Shown here: positions 41,450-50,820 of the stretch, piece by piece
Numbering within the stretch: the stretch's first letter is position 1
Layout: every line of letters begins with the position of its first letter
Source: an uncultured Microbacterium sp.
GTDB taxonomy: Bacteria > Actinomycetota > Actinomycetes > Actinomycetales > Microbacteriaceae
Reading direction: 5' to 3'
NCBI RefSeq assembly: GCF_947488465.1
Contig: NZ_CANKZA010000006.1
Span: 124,001-188,000 of the forward strand
DNA: 64,000 nt
Made by a program: the position numbers and the translations under genes
Notes under the pieces: model-generated
What the model was told of the DNA's origin: nothing
The model's input: only the letters and a program-made list of their open reading frames with translations
Database searches by the model: none

Positions 41450-42748
41450 TCAGAAAGGTGCCGACGCCGAGCCCACGAGCGAGGATGGCACGAAGTAGAC
41501 CGGTGGTGCGGGAGCGTCTTCGCGATAGATCCGGCCGGTGGGCGACGTCCACTCGAGGATCCCGCCCGACAGTTGCCGGACCTTCCATCTCGTGAACTGC
41601 TTCATGCTGTGATGTCGTTGGCACAAATGCGCAAGGTTCCAGAGCGCGGTGGGCCCGCCCAACGCGGCGTCGATCGTGTGGTCGATCTCGCACCGAATCG
41701 CCGCGCGCCGACATCCGGGGAACCGACAGTGCTGATCACGCGCCCGAAGGTACCGGCGTTGCGGCCACGGGGTGTTGTAGCGGTCGACGGCCAGCACGAC
41801 TCCCTGAATCGGCTCGGTGAGCACACGAGCCCAGTTCGACGCGTTCGCGGCGAGACAGCGAGCAGTATCCGCATCGATAGGGGACCGACCGACGAGATCG
41901 ACAGGACCGTCGTCCGCGCCGAGAAGGGTGAGCACCGGAACGATCACCTGCACCTGGGCGCGGATAGCGCCCAGGGCACCGGGGGCATCGCCCGTCGCCG
42001 TGGGGTCGAGTGCGGGCAAGCCTGCGAGCAGGAGATCGGCGAACACGTCCGCGCGCACCTGATCTATCGTGCGCGCGTCGTCGTCGCCCGATTCGCGCGC
42101 GTCGACGACGGATTGCGCTTGCTGCGTAAGCCGGTCGAGGACTCCATCGGCGATCACCGTGGGCACAGACGCCACGACATCAGACATGCCGTTCCGCCCC
42201 GGAACGACCCGCACCGCCCGGGAGATACACGCGTCCCGGTGCCGTTCGGTGAAGGAGCGGTCAGCCATCCGCTCGGCGAGAATCTCGAGTCCGGCGCGTA
42301 CGCGGTTCGGGGTATCGATCCGGCACCGCGCGATCGCCTCACGCTCGAATTCGGCACGCTGCGCCGGTGGAACGACCGCACCCGCATCCACGATGACCCG
42401 GACGTGGCCGCGAGTCAGTCGTCCTGCTTCCCACTCCGCCAATGCGGCGGGGTAACACTCGACGATCTCCCGCGCTTCGCCGATGCGCTGCTGCACCGTG
42501 CGGTCGGTCACCCGGAGGATGCCGCCGACTTCGGCGGCGATCGCCCGCAGCGCCATGTCGTGGACGCGCACATTCGCACGAGCGCCCGAAGCCTGCTTTT
42601 CGGCGAGCTGCCCGGCCTGAGCAAGAAGTCGAACTTCGGCGACTTGTGCCGCTGTGAGCTGCGCAGCCACCGATTCGACGCTCGCGACGATCTCGGCCAG
42701 CGCGGCGATGTCGCCGTCGCTGCCTGCCGATCCCGCGAGCTCTTCCAT
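41450..42748 (-). CDS. HNH endonuclease with DUF222 domain
   Basis: This 432-residue protein has an N-terminal helical DUF222 domain (residues ~1-300, with VTDRTVQQRIGEAREIVE and EWEAGRLTRGHVRVIVDAGA) and a C-terminal HNH nuclease. The nuclease has CRFPGCRRAAIRCEIDHTID followed by GGPTALWNLAHLCQRHHSMK, so the zinc Cys pair and the HNH residues are intact. The architecture is typical of a very large actinobacterial family, often present in many copies and partly related to mobile introns or elements. Its substrate is unknown. The start at ATG 42748 is the first in-frame ATG of the conserved part. Confidence 0.85.
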   Translation of the reverse strand: MEELAGSAGSDGDIAALAEIVASVESVAAQLTAAQVAEVRLLAQAGQLAEKQASGARANVRVHDMALRAIAAEVGGILRVTDRTVQQRIGEAREIVECYPAALAEWEAGRLTRGHVRVIVDAGAVVPPAQRAEFEREAIARCRIDTPNRVRAGLEILAERMADRSFTERHRDACISRAVRVVPGRNGMSDVVASVPTVIADGVLDRLTQQAQSVVDARESGDDDARTIDQVRADVFADLLLAGLPALDPTATGDAPGALGAIRAQVQVIVPVLTLLGADDGPVDLVGRSPIDADTARCLAANASNWARVLTEPIQGVVLAVDRYNTPWPQRRYLRARDQHCRFPGCRRAAIRCEIDHTIDAALGGPTALWNLAHLCQRHHSMKQFTRWKVRQLSGGILEWTSPTGRIYREDAPAPPVYFVPSSLVGSASAPF

Positions 42749-42884
42749 ACCCCCATTCTGACGAGGGGGTCCGACATTGCCGCCGGCTCGTTTTCGTCGA
42801 AAACGACGTCGGCTTGCCGCATACCTCCCTCGACGTCTACGGCCCACGGGCGTATCCGGGCGACTCCAGTCAGAAGGCACCGCG

Positions 42885-43340
42885 ATGAGGCGACATCCCC
42901 TGTACGCGATCAGCAACGAAGAGAAGATCGCACGCTACGCGCACGTCATGGGCGACGTTCCCTGGAGCATCGCCGACCGGGCGTATACGGAGGCGTTCGC
43001 GCGCCTCCGTATACGTGCACGCCGAGAACTCGTGGCTGATCTTCGTGCCCATCTTCCGACAGAGAGCCAGATCCCCCCGACCGAGACTCCCGACGACTTC
43101 GCCCGCTTGATGCGCGACCTGCACGCGCGCAGCGCCCTCGTGACCTGCCGCCACGCCGGGGACGTGGCGCTCGCCTTCGTCATGAGCCGAACGGTGGCCG
43201 CGTTCTATCGCACGGGCGCGGGCTCGCTGTCGATCGACCGTCAGCCACCCTGGGTGCACGATCTGGCAGAACACGAGACCGCGCCGATCGATGGGGGGAC
43301 GACGCACAACGGACGAGGTGCCGTCACGGGCCTCTGGTGA
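42885..43340 (+). CDS. Conserved hypothetical protein with an internal long palindrome
   Basis: This 151-residue cytoplasmic protein starts at ATG 42885 with AAGG seven bases upstream. Recognisable segments are RHPLYAISNEEKIARYAHVM, GDVPWSIADRAYTEAFARLR and PDDFARLMRDLHARSALVTC. The MGDVPWS and MRDLHAR stretches look conserved in Microbacteriaceae proteins of unknown function. A perfect 14-bp inverted repeat (42982-43015) lies inside the coding region and encodes AYTEAFARLRIR. It is divergent from the HNH nuclease. Confidence 0.6.
   Translation: MRRHPLYAISNEEKIARYAHVMGDVPWSIADRAYTEAFARLRIRARRELVADLRAHLPTESQIPPTETPDDFARLMRDLHARSALVTCRHAGDVALAFVMSRTVAAFYRTGAGSLSIDRQPPWVHDLAEHETAPIDGGTTHNGRGAVTGLW
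42982..43015. repeat. Perfect 14-bp inverted repeat within a coding sequence
   Basis: CGTATACGGAGGCG (42982-42995) is matched by CGCCTCCGTATACG (43002-43015) across the six-base loop TTCGCG. So long a perfect hairpin inside a CDS is unusual. It could arise by template switching, or it may act as an attenuating RNA hairpin or a protein binding site. Confidence 0.8.
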
Positions 43341-43456
43341 GGCCCGAGCGGACCTAGCAGATCGTCGGTCCACGATTCCGTCGTCACGACGACATGATCG
43401 GCGGTGAAGACCTCGTCATCCTCGACGCACTCCCTGATCGATCGTATTGCGAACGG

Positions 43457-43494
43457 CGCGAGGGCCGGATCCCCGGTGAGATCCGACCCTCGCG
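43457..43494. terminator. Terminator of the alpha-galactoside uptake operon
   Basis: A stem CGCGAGGG-N-CGGATC / GATCCG-N-CCCTCGCG with an 8-base loop lies 17 bp past the permease stop. Confidence 0.7.
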
Positions 43495-43510
43495 CCCCGC
43501 CCCTCGATAC

Positions 43511-44416
43511 CTACTTGATCGATCCCCGCGTGACGCCGGAGATAACCCAGCGCTGGGAGAAGATGTACACGATGAGCAAGGGCGCCATCGCCATCAAGTA
43601 CGACGCGAACGCCGTCGTGTAGTCGGTGTTGTACTGCCCCTGGAACACATACTGCGCGAGCGGCAGGGTGCGAGCCCCGGGATCGGTCAGGACGACGAGC
43701 GGCATGATGAAGTCGTTCCACGCCCACACACACGTGAGGATGCCGACCGTGGCATTCATCGGCGTGAGCAACGGGAAGATGATCTGCCAGAACACCCGCC
43801 ACGTCGATGCACCGTCCACCCGCGCCGCTTCTTCGAGCTCGATCGGGATCGAACGGATATACGCGGAGTAGATGAAGATGTTCAGCGACAGCCCGTAGAT
43901 CGTGTACAGGATGATCATGCCGACCTGGTTGTCGAGGCCCAGCAGCGCCGTCTGCTTGACCAGCGGCAGCATGATGATCGGGAACGGGATGAACAGCGCC
44001 GCGAGGAAGTAGAAGAACACTCCCTTGAAGAACGGCCGGTGGCTGTTGCGCGCGAGCGCATAGGCGACGACCGAACTGGTGAGCAAGGTGAACACCACGG
44101 CTCCGACCGTGATGATCGCCGTATTCAGCAGCGCCTGCGGGAAGGCGGTGCGTTCCCAGGCATCCGCGAAGTTCTCCCAGCGAATGGGATTCGGCAATTC
44201 GAACCCCGTGCCCGCGGCGAGCTGCTCCGGCGTCTTCAATGCCACCGACACCGCCAGGTACAGCGGGATGAGGACGGTGAGGGAACACACGGCGATGAAC
44301 GCCGTCGCCCACCAGTTGGTCTTGCGTGAATCGTCATCCGCAGGTGCGCGGCGGCGGCGCTTCGGCGACGGCGTGGCCGCCTCTGCGTGGGCGAGGATGG
44401 TGGCTGTCGATGACAT
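43511..44416 (-). CDS. Carbohydrate ABC transporter permease, MalG type
   Basis: This 301-residue permease is of the CUT1 class, with six membrane helices and the EAA loop EEAARVDGASTWRVFWQIIF where the ATPase docks. It starts with a long basic cytoplasmic N-terminus (PKRRRRAPADDD). The ATG overlaps the stop of the MalF-type gene (ATGA). With the partner permease and the binding lipoprotein it should import an alpha-galactoside such as raffinose, melibiose or stachyose, judged from the adjacent GH36. The ATPase is missing from the cluster and is probably a shared MsiK-like protein. Confidence 0.9.
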   Translation of the reverse strand: MSSTATILAHAEAATPSPKRRRRAPADDDSRKTNWWATAFIAVCSLTVLIPLYLAVSVALKTPEQLAAGTGFELPNPIRWENFADAWERTAFPQALLNTAIITVGAVVFTLLTSSVVAYALARNSHRPFFKGVFFYFLAALFIPFPIIMLPLVKQTALLGLDNQVGMIILYTIYGLSLNIFIYSAYIRSIPIELEEAARVDGASTWRVFWQIIFPLLTPMNATVGILTCVWAWNDFIMPLVVLTDPGARTLPLAQYVFQGQYNTDYTTAFASYLMAMAPLLIVYIFSQRWVISGVTRGSIK

Positions 44417-45354
44417 CAGTAATCGACCTCTCTGCGCTGAAGAACCCGGAACTGCAGGAGCGAGACGATGGTGATCACGATGAAGAACACCACAGCGTTC
44501 GCGGTTTGGTAGGCGAACTCTCCACCGGAGAATCCCCCCCGGAAGATGAGCAGCGTGACCGATTCGGTCGACGTTCCCGGCCCACCATTGGTGAGTGCGA
44601 CGATCGGGTCGAACACCTGGAGGAAGCCCTTGAGGCTCAGCACGACATTGATCGTGAAGAAGGCCCCGATGAGCGGAAAGGTGATCGAAGCGAACTGCCG
44701 CCACGACGATGCGCCATCGAGCGACGCCGCCTCGTACAGTTCCGCCGGAATCGTCTGCAGTCCCGACAGGTAGATGATGATCGAGAACGCACAGGCTTGC
44801 CAGACCGCGAGCCCGACGATCGCCGTCCATGCCCAATCGGGATTGGTGAGGATGTTGTCGCGGAACAGCGGGATGTCCGACAGGATCTTCGGCAGCGAGT
44901 TCGAGAAGAGGAACTGGAACACGTAGCCGATCACCAGGATCGCCAGGACGTACGGAACGAAGTACACGCCGCGCCAGAAGTTGCGTGCTTTGATCTTCGC
45001 GTTGAGCGCCATCGCGATCGCCAGGGAGATCGCGTTGGTCAGGATCGTGGCGACGATCGCGAAGAGGAACGAGAACCCGTAGGCCTTCAGCACTCGGTCG
45101 TCTTTGAACAGATTCAGGTAATTGGACAGGCCGACGAAGTTCCACTCGCCGTACCCGGCGTAGTTCGTGAAGCTGAAGAAGACACCCACGATCACGGGAA
45201 TGGTGTGGAACGCCGCGAAGGCGATGACGGCCGGCCAGACCATCCAATAGAAGGCCGGCAACGCGCGATCACGGCTGGAACCCACGCGCGTGGCATGCTT
45301 TTTCGCGCCCGGCCCGGCCGTCGAGGTGCGCACGGCGCTCGTCAGAGAAGTCAT
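44416..45354 (-). CDS. Carbohydrate ABC transporter permease, MalF type
   Basis: This 312-residue CUT1 permease partners the MalG-type subunit. It shows the N-terminal helix (FYWMVWPAVIAFAAFHTIPV), the FSFTNYAGYGEWNFVGLSNY segment common to MalF/UgpA proteins, and the EAA loop ELYEAASLDGASSWRQFASI. Six helices are predicted. It overlaps the binding-protein gene upstream and the MalG-type gene downstream by ATGA, so all three are translationally coupled. Confidence 0.9.
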   Translation of the reverse strand: MTSLTSAVRTSTAGPGAKKHATRVGSSRDRALPAFYWMVWPAVIAFAAFHTIPVIVGVFFSFTNYAGYGEWNFVGLSNYLNLFKDDRVLKAYGFSFLFAIVATILTNAISLAIAMALNAKIKARNFWRGVYFVPYVLAILVIGYVFQFLFSNSLPKILSDIPLFRDNILTNPDWAWTAIVGLAVWQACAFSIIIYLSGLQTIPAELYEAASLDGASSWRQFASITFPLIGAFFTINVVLSLKGFLQVFDPIVALTNGGPGTSTESVTLLIFRGGFSGGEFAYQTANAVVFFIVITIVSLLQFRVLQRREVDY

Positions 45355-46646
45355 TGTCCGTCTCCCGTCACGGGGATCGTGCGGGCAGCGACTTTGCGCC
45401 ACTCGCTGTCGAGGGTGGCGAGTGCAGCATCCACATCGCCGTCGAACAAGAACTGCTGCACGATCGACACGAGTGGAATGCTGGCTGGTACTTGGTGATC
45501 GATGAAGCCGGTGATCTTCCCCTCATCGAAGAAGGGCTTCACCGACTGCAGCGCGGGATCATCGCTGAGCTCCGCTCCCTCGACGGAGGGAATCATGTTC
45601 TGAGACGCGGCGAACTCTTCGATGACGCCCACCTCGAAGAGGTAGTCGATGAAGCGCAACGCTTCTTCCCGGTGGGGAGTCTCTTTGGCCATCGTGACGA
45701 CGACGTCGACGCCGGAGACCAGGAGGCGGTCGTCGGGATCGTCGGCGACCGGGTAGGGGAAGATCGCCGCGTTGATGTCGGGGTTGATGCCCTTCACCGG
45801 GCTCAGCGCCCAGATGCCCTGCAGGAGCATGGCTGCTCCCCCCGCAGCGAAGGCAGCGTTGCCATCGTCATAGGTGCGACCACGGTAACCGTCCTGCATA
45901 TAGGAGAAGAGCTGACCCTGCTGGGCCATCGCGTCGGCGAAGTCTTTCTCGAACGACACCGGCGAATCGGGACCCACGTCCTCGCCCTGCGCACGCATCT
46001 CGTCGAAGAACCCGTCCTGCGACGGATACGCCCCGAGCGCGTTCCACGACGGCATGCCCGTCCATGAGTCGGCAAGTGTTCCGTAGAACGGATCGATACC
46101 GGCATCCTGCAGCGCATCGCACACCGCGATGAACTCGTCCCACGTCTCGGGTACTTCCAGCCCCTGCTCCTCGAAGATGTCGCGGTTATAGATCACGCCG
46201 TTGGCGTTGTTGACGTAGCCGAGTCCGTTGATCTCACCGTCCTTCGTGCCGAGTTGCGCGAGGATCTCCTGCACGGCCGGGTTGATGGTCTGCAACACCG
46301 GCTCGTCGGAGAAGTCGTAGAACACTCCGGCCTGCGCCAGCTTGCCGAAACCGCCGTTGGCATTCAGGGTGATGACGTCGGGCGCCTTGTCCTTGACCAA
46401 CAGGGTGCGGATCGCGGTCTCCGAGTCGGCGACCTGGTTCTGCACCACCTTGATATCGGGATTCTCGGCCTCGAAGTCCTCAATGATCTCGGCGAAATCG
46501 GTGAGTGCTTCGCCCTTGAACTGGAAGAAGCTGAGCGTCGTCACCTCAGTGCCCGCCGAGGGTGAGCACCCACTCAGCGCGACGATCGTCCCGATGCCCG
46601 CGATCGCGGCCACCGTTCGGATCACACCACGTTGTCTGATTTTCAT
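45351..46646 (-). CDS. Extracellular sugar-binding lipoprotein (ABC transporter)
   Basis: This 431-residue family 1 solute-binding protein has a lipoprotein signal with lipobox LSGC near residue 27. The mature protein has the two-lobe pattern: LSFFQFKGEALTDFAEIIED, FEAENPDIKVVQNQV, the ligand-cleft GYVNNANGVIYNRDIFEEQG and the later GGAAMLLQGIWAL. It captures the sugar outside the membrane and hands it to the two permeases. It lies 32 bp after the GH36 gene stop, in the same operon. Confidence 0.9.
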   Translation of the reverse strand: MKIRQRGVIRTVAAIAGIGTIVALSGCSPSAGTEVTTLSFFQFKGEALTDFAEIIEDFEAENPDIKVVQNQVADSETAIRTLLVKDKAPDVITLNANGGFGKLAQAGVFYDFSDEPVLQTINPAVQEILAQLGTKDGEINGLGYVNNANGVIYNRDIFEEQGLEVPETWDEFIAVCDALQDAGIDPFYGTLADSWTGMPSWNALGAYPSQDGFFDEMRAQGEDVGPDSPVSFEKDFADAMAQQGQLFSYMQDGYRGRTYDDGNAAFAAGGAAMLLQGIWALSPVKGINPDINAAIFPYPVADDPDDRLLVSGVDVVVTMAKETPHREEALRFIDYLFEVGVIEEFAASQNMIPSVEGAELSDDPALQSVKPFFDEGKITGFIDHQVPASIPLVSIVQQFLFDGDVDAALATLDSEWRKVAARTIPVTGDGQ

Positions 46647-46678
46647 CTGTGCGCCTCCTTGCGCGTGTCGTGCATCGG

Positions 46679-48859
46679 TTAGGACTCAGCGACGATCTCG
46701 ACGACGGTCGCTTGTTGGGGAAACTGGACGGGGGGACGGATGCCGATGCTGCCGAGTTCGCGGCCCGTCATCGTGATCGGGGATGCCGCCCACTCGAGCT
46801 CCGACTGCGCGGCATCGTGCGCGGGACGCGACACCGCCCGCAACGTGTAGCGCTGCGCGGCATCCAGACCGGGAAAGCGGATTCGGCCGGCCGGATAGGC
46901 GGCGCTCGTGGCGGTCTGCGTGATGGTGAAGACCGCCGACGCGGAATCTGCGGCGACGATCCCGCGGACATCGAGCCCCGCGTCGACGCCATCGACATGG
47001 ATGACCGCGCCGCGCGCGATCAGCGGACGGAGGCGCTGGGCGAGCGAAATCCACTCTGCGACGCGCGCACGCGTGGGTGCGTCGGCCGCGGTGAGATCCC
47101 ACTCCACTCCGAAGTGACCGAGCAGGGCGACCGCGCCGCTCAGCTCGAGCGAGACCGTACGTCCCGACGAGTGGACGACGGGGCTGGTGAGATGCATCCC
47201 CATCATTTCCGGAGGGACGACCAAGCCGGTGTAACGCTGGTTCTCGAGCCGCTCGAGGGGGTCGAGGCTGTCGCTCGTCCAGATGCGGTCGGTGCGATCG
47301 AGGATCCCGAGGTCGACCCGGGCTCCACCGGAGGCGCAACTCTCGATCTCGAGACCGGGGTGCGTGCTCTTCAGCTCGTCGAGCAGGCGGTAGAGAGCGA
47401 GAGTGTGCTCCCGCACGCGCGGCACGCCGCCAGGACCGCTCCCCGCGTCGACGAGGTCTCGATTGTGATCCCACTTCAGGTACGCGATCGGGTACTCGTC
47501 GAGCAGTGCGTGCAGCCGATCCGCGATGTGCCGATACGCGGCGGGATGAGCGAGGTCGAGCACCTGCTGCTGACGCGCCGAGGGCGGGAGCGACATGCGG
47601 CCCCGCAGGATCCAGTCGGGGTGTGCGCGCGCGAGATCGCTGTCGGGATTGACCATCTCGGGTTCGACCCAGAGGCCGAACTCCATCCCGAGCGAGCGCA
47701 CTTTGTCGACGAGCGGATGCAGGCCGTCGGGCCAGACATCGGCATCCACCTCCCAGTCACCGAGCCCGCGCGTATCGTCGCGACGGCCGGTGAACCAGCC
47801 ATCGTCGAGGACGAAGCGTTCAATGCCCACCTCCGCCGCGGTCTCGGCGAGCGCCGCGAGACGCTCGAAGGAGTGGTCGAAGTACACCGCTTCCCACGTG
47901 TTGAGCGTGGTCGGACGCGGCCGGGTCGGGTGCTGCGCGCGCCCGCGCCATTCGGTGTGGAAGCGATGCGAGAGTTCGTTGAGACCGTCGCCCCACGAAC
48001 CGATGACCCACGGCGAACGGACGGTCTCTCCGGCGGCAAGCTCAACCTCGCCGGGGACGAACAGTTCCCCACCGGCCAGGAACGCCTCGCCGGTGACGAC
48101 GCGCTCCGCCAGAACGCGGTGGTTGCCGCTCCACGCGACGTGGATGCCGTGGACGCGGCCCTGCTCGAAGCCGAACCCGGGTCGCCCTGCGGCCATCAGC
48201 ACGGTCGCATCGGCGCCGGGGCGGCCCCGGCGGCTCTCGCGCACGTGCGTTCCGAGCGTGAACGCGTGGCGTTGCGCGGCGCGCTCCCGGAGATGATGCC
48301 CGGTGGTGTCGAGGAGCTCGGTCGCATCCCACGGCGTCGGGAAAACGAGGTGGACGGCATCCAACGAGTACGTGCCCTCGCCCGCATTACGCACCGTCAT
48401 GCGCTGGTGGAGAAGACCGGACTCCCCGACCGCGACCTCCCACTGCAGTGCGAGCGCCGCTTCGGCGTCGAAGAGCGAGATCGTCGCGCGGTCGTCGGTC
48501 GCCGCGACGCCGACGACCTCCGGGTGGATGCTGAAGCCCGCCCCGCGCCGGTGTCCGGCGACCGCCGGCGTACCGAGCCACCCGGAGGCTTCGGTGGCGA
48601 CAGCACTCAGCCGCGGTGTGCGGTCAAGCCCACCCGAGACGCGTTGCGGGCGAGCGGCGACCGCGAGGCCGTGCAGTGTGTCGGGTGTCGACTCGCGAAG
48701 CTCCTCGCCCCAGTGGACGATGGCCGGAACCGACTCCGATGCCAGATCGATCACGACGCTGGTGCCGCCGCGGTGGAGGTGGAGCACACTCACGTCGGAT
48801 GAGATCGGCCCCGGCTCTCGGGGTGCGGTCACCTGCAAACCTTCGTCATTGAATCGCAT
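46679..48859 (-). CDS. Alpha-galactosidase, GH36 family (second paralogue)
   Basis: This 726-residue enzyme is of the same family as the one at 35392. It has NTWEAVYFDHSFERLAALAE, FVLDDGWFTGRRDDTRGLGD, the nucleophile D464 in YLKWDHNRD, ESCASGGARVDLGI and the acid/base D530 in WTSDSLDPLERL. It lacks a signal peptide and cleaves the imported sugar in the cytoplasm. It is the first gene of the uptake operon, divergent from the ROK regulator across ~110 bp. Compared with its paralogue, the glycine-cysteine loop is shorter (CASGG, not CCGGGG), which may alter specificity. Confidence 0.9.
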   Translation of the reverse strand: MRFNDEGLQVTAPREPGPISSDVSVLHLHRGGTSVVIDLASESVPAIVHWGEELRESTPDTLHGLAVAARPQRVSGGLDRTPRLSAVATEASGWLGTPAVAGHRRGAGFSIHPEVVGVAATDDRATISLFDAEAALALQWEVAVGESGLLHQRMTVRNAGEGTYSLDAVHLVFPTPWDATELLDTTGHHLRERAAQRHAFTLGTHVRESRRGRPGADATVLMAAGRPGFGFEQGRVHGIHVAWSGNHRVLAERVVTGEAFLAGGELFVPGEVELAAGETVRSPWVIGSWGDGLNELSHRFHTEWRGRAQHPTRPRPTTLNTWEAVYFDHSFERLAALAETAAEVGIERFVLDDGWFTGRRDDTRGLGDWEVDADVWPDGLHPLVDKVRSLGMEFGLWVEPEMVNPDSDLARAHPDWILRGRMSLPPSARQQQVLDLAHPAAYRHIADRLHALLDEYPIAYLKWDHNRDLVDAGSGPGGVPRVREHTLALYRLLDELKSTHPGLEIESCASGGARVDLGILDRTDRIWTSDSLDPLERLENQRYTGLVVPPEMMGMHLTSPVVHSSGRTVSLELSGAVALLGHFGVEWDLTAADAPTRARVAEWISLAQRLRPLIARGAVIHVDGVDAGLDVRGIVAADSASAVFTITQTATSAAYPAGRIRFPGLDAAQRYTLRAVSRPAHDAAQSELEWAASPITMTGRELGSIGIRPPVQFPQQATVVEIVAES

Positions 48860-48968
48860 GCATTAGTTTTAGCACGGAATTAATCTGCCCCACAAGGGTC
48901 TGGTTTTTCCGTGGGCATCCCTCCTTGCGCGCGAAGTAAGTGCCAAGATGGAATCAAAGGAGGTCGTG
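48860..48968. promoter_or_regulatory. Divergent promoter/operator region of the alpha-galactoside cluster
   Basis: The gap contains an AT-rich island just upstream of the alpha-galactosidase start (ATTAGTTTTAGCACGGAATTAAT region, 48862-48884) flanked by ATTA...TAAT. It is AT-rich enough to stand out and sits where the ROK repressor would bind. AAAGGAGGT, a perfect ribosome binding site, precedes the regulator gene. Confidence 0.45.
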
Positions 48969-50087
48969 ATGCTGACGGACAGTGAAGCTGCGCTCGCGCG
49001 CGCCGTCCTCATTCACGGGCCCATCTCACGCTCCGCGCTGACGACACGACTCGGACTCTCCCCGGCGAGCCTCACTCGTCTGGCGAAACCCTTCCTCGAC
49101 CGTGGCCTTCTCGTCGAGTTGGATGATGTGTCCGACGGATCCGTCGGCCGGCCGACCCGCCCCCTCGACGTCGCGCCGAGCGATGCCCGATATCTCGGCA
49201 TCAAACTCACCGGCGATACTCTCTATGCCGCCCTCACGGACGTGCGCGCGGAGCTGGTCGCCACCCACGCACGCCCGCTGAGCGGACGCGAACCCGCGGC
49301 TGTCGTTTCCGCCATCCGCGACTGCATCGCGGGCTTCGACGCTGATATCCGGGGTCTCGGCGTGAGCCTCGGTGGGCTCGTCGATCACGGCATCGTCGAG
49401 TACGCGCCGTTCCTGAGCTGGCGACACGTCGACCTCGGAGCCATGCTCGCGGACGCCACCGGAATGCAGGTCACGATCGAGAACGATCTTGTCGCGCTCG
49501 CCGAGGCGGAACGCTGGTTCGGTATGGGTCGCGGGCTGCCCGGGTTCTCGGTGATCACGATCGGCGAGGGCATCGGCTACGCCGTCGTCGCCCACGGCGA
49601 AGTGGTGCGCACGCGAGAGGTCGGCGCCGGGCTCGGCGGGCACATCCCGCTCTCGGGGGGCAACGGACCGCTGTGCGAGCGCGGGCACCGCGGGTGCGCG
49701 CAGGCCATGCTGACGATCGGCTCGCTCACCGCCCAGGTCTCCGGAGCGCTCCAGCGCCCTGTCGACTACGCGGAGTTCCTCGCTCTGGCAGCCTCCGGAG
49801 ATCCGGCCGCACGCACCGTCGCCTCCGCTGCCGGCGAAGCACTGGGCCGCTTCATCGCTCTCGCCGCCAATCTCACGATGCAACCTGCCACCGTGCTCGC
49901 CGGCGACGGGATCGGGCTGTTCGCCGTCGCAGAACCGACGATCCGCGCCGCGATCGCGGCCGACCGCGATCCCCTCGCTGACCCCATCGAGCTCTACGTC
50001 GACGAATCCGGTTTCGACGCATGGGCGCGAGGAGCCGCGGCGGTGGCGATTCAAGCCTCGGTGGCGAGCCTCACGCTCACTCGCTGA
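48969..50087 (+). CDS. ROK family transcriptional regulator (NagC/XylR type)
   Basis: This 372-residue protein has an N-terminal winged helix (HGPISRSALTTRLGLSPASL, then TRLAKPFLDRGLLVE) and a ROK sugar-binding domain (KLTGDTLYAALTDVRAELVA, GLGVSLGGLVDHG, VITIGEGIGYAVVAHGEVV, GGHIPLSGGNGPLCERGHRG). The zinc cysteines are in CERGHRGCAQ. I placed the start at ATG 48969 because AAAGGAGGT lies five bases upstream; an ATG 21 bases earlier has no site. It most likely represses the divergent alpha-galactosidase/transport operon until a galactoside or derived sugar binds. Confidence 0.88.
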   Translation: MLTDSEAALARAVLIHGPISRSALTTRLGLSPASLTRLAKPFLDRGLLVELDDVSDGSVGRPTRPLDVAPSDARYLGIKLTGDTLYAALTDVRAELVATHARPLSGREPAAVVSAIRDCIAGFDADIRGLGVSLGGLVDHGIVEYAPFLSWRHVDLGAMLADATGMQVTIENDLVALAEAERWFGMGRGLPGFSVITIGEGIGYAVVAHGEVVRTREVGAGLGGHIPLSGGNGPLCERGHRGCAQAMLTIGSLTAQVSGALQRPVDYAEFLALAASGDPAARTVASAAGEALGRFIALAANLTMQPATVLAGDGIGLFAVAEPTIRAAIAADRDPLADPIELYVDESGFDAWARGAAAVAIQASVASLTLTR

Positions 50088-50117
50088 GCGAGACGCGAAC
50101 CGCCCGCTGCCAGGCGG

Positions 50118-50338
50118 TCGGCACTGGCGGAAAGGGTTCGCCTGGATGGGCGGATCGTCGCGGACCACGCCCGGGTCTGGGCGCGCGGCTCCACGATCAC
50201 CGACCCCGCCCATCTCGAGAACGCGAAACGGTTGCGGCAGCAATTCCAGCAGCCCCGGCCGGCGCTGGCCGCGGCTGATGATCTGAGTCGGGATCTCGCG
50301 GACTATGACCGGGCGTTCGGGATTGAGGGGGTCGCCTG

Positions 50339-50339
<1 letters not shown>
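50118..50339 (+). pseudogene. istA: IS21 istA remnant (C-terminal end)
   Basis: The frame encodes RVRLDGRIVADHARVWARGS, TITDPAHLENAKRLRQQF and DDLSRDLADYDRAFGIEGVA before a stop. This is the last ~65 residues of the IS21 transposase IstA. The preceding ~450 residues are missing. The stop overlaps the ATG of the istB remnant, as in intact IS21 elements. Confidence 0.8.
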
Positions 50340-50716
<377 letters not shown>

Positions 50717-50820
50717 CAAACACGAACAAGTGGCCTAGATTTCGCCCGTCGTATTGGCCTACTTCTCACTCGTCGCCGACACGAGCCTCATGTCCGCTCC
50801 CTCCGATCGTGGTCGGGGCG

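Noticed and set aside
46686..47474. 262-codon alternative minus-strand frame within the second GH36 gene
   Set aside because: It is an Arg/Pro-rich out-of-frame shadow; the GH36 frame contains both catalytic motifs.
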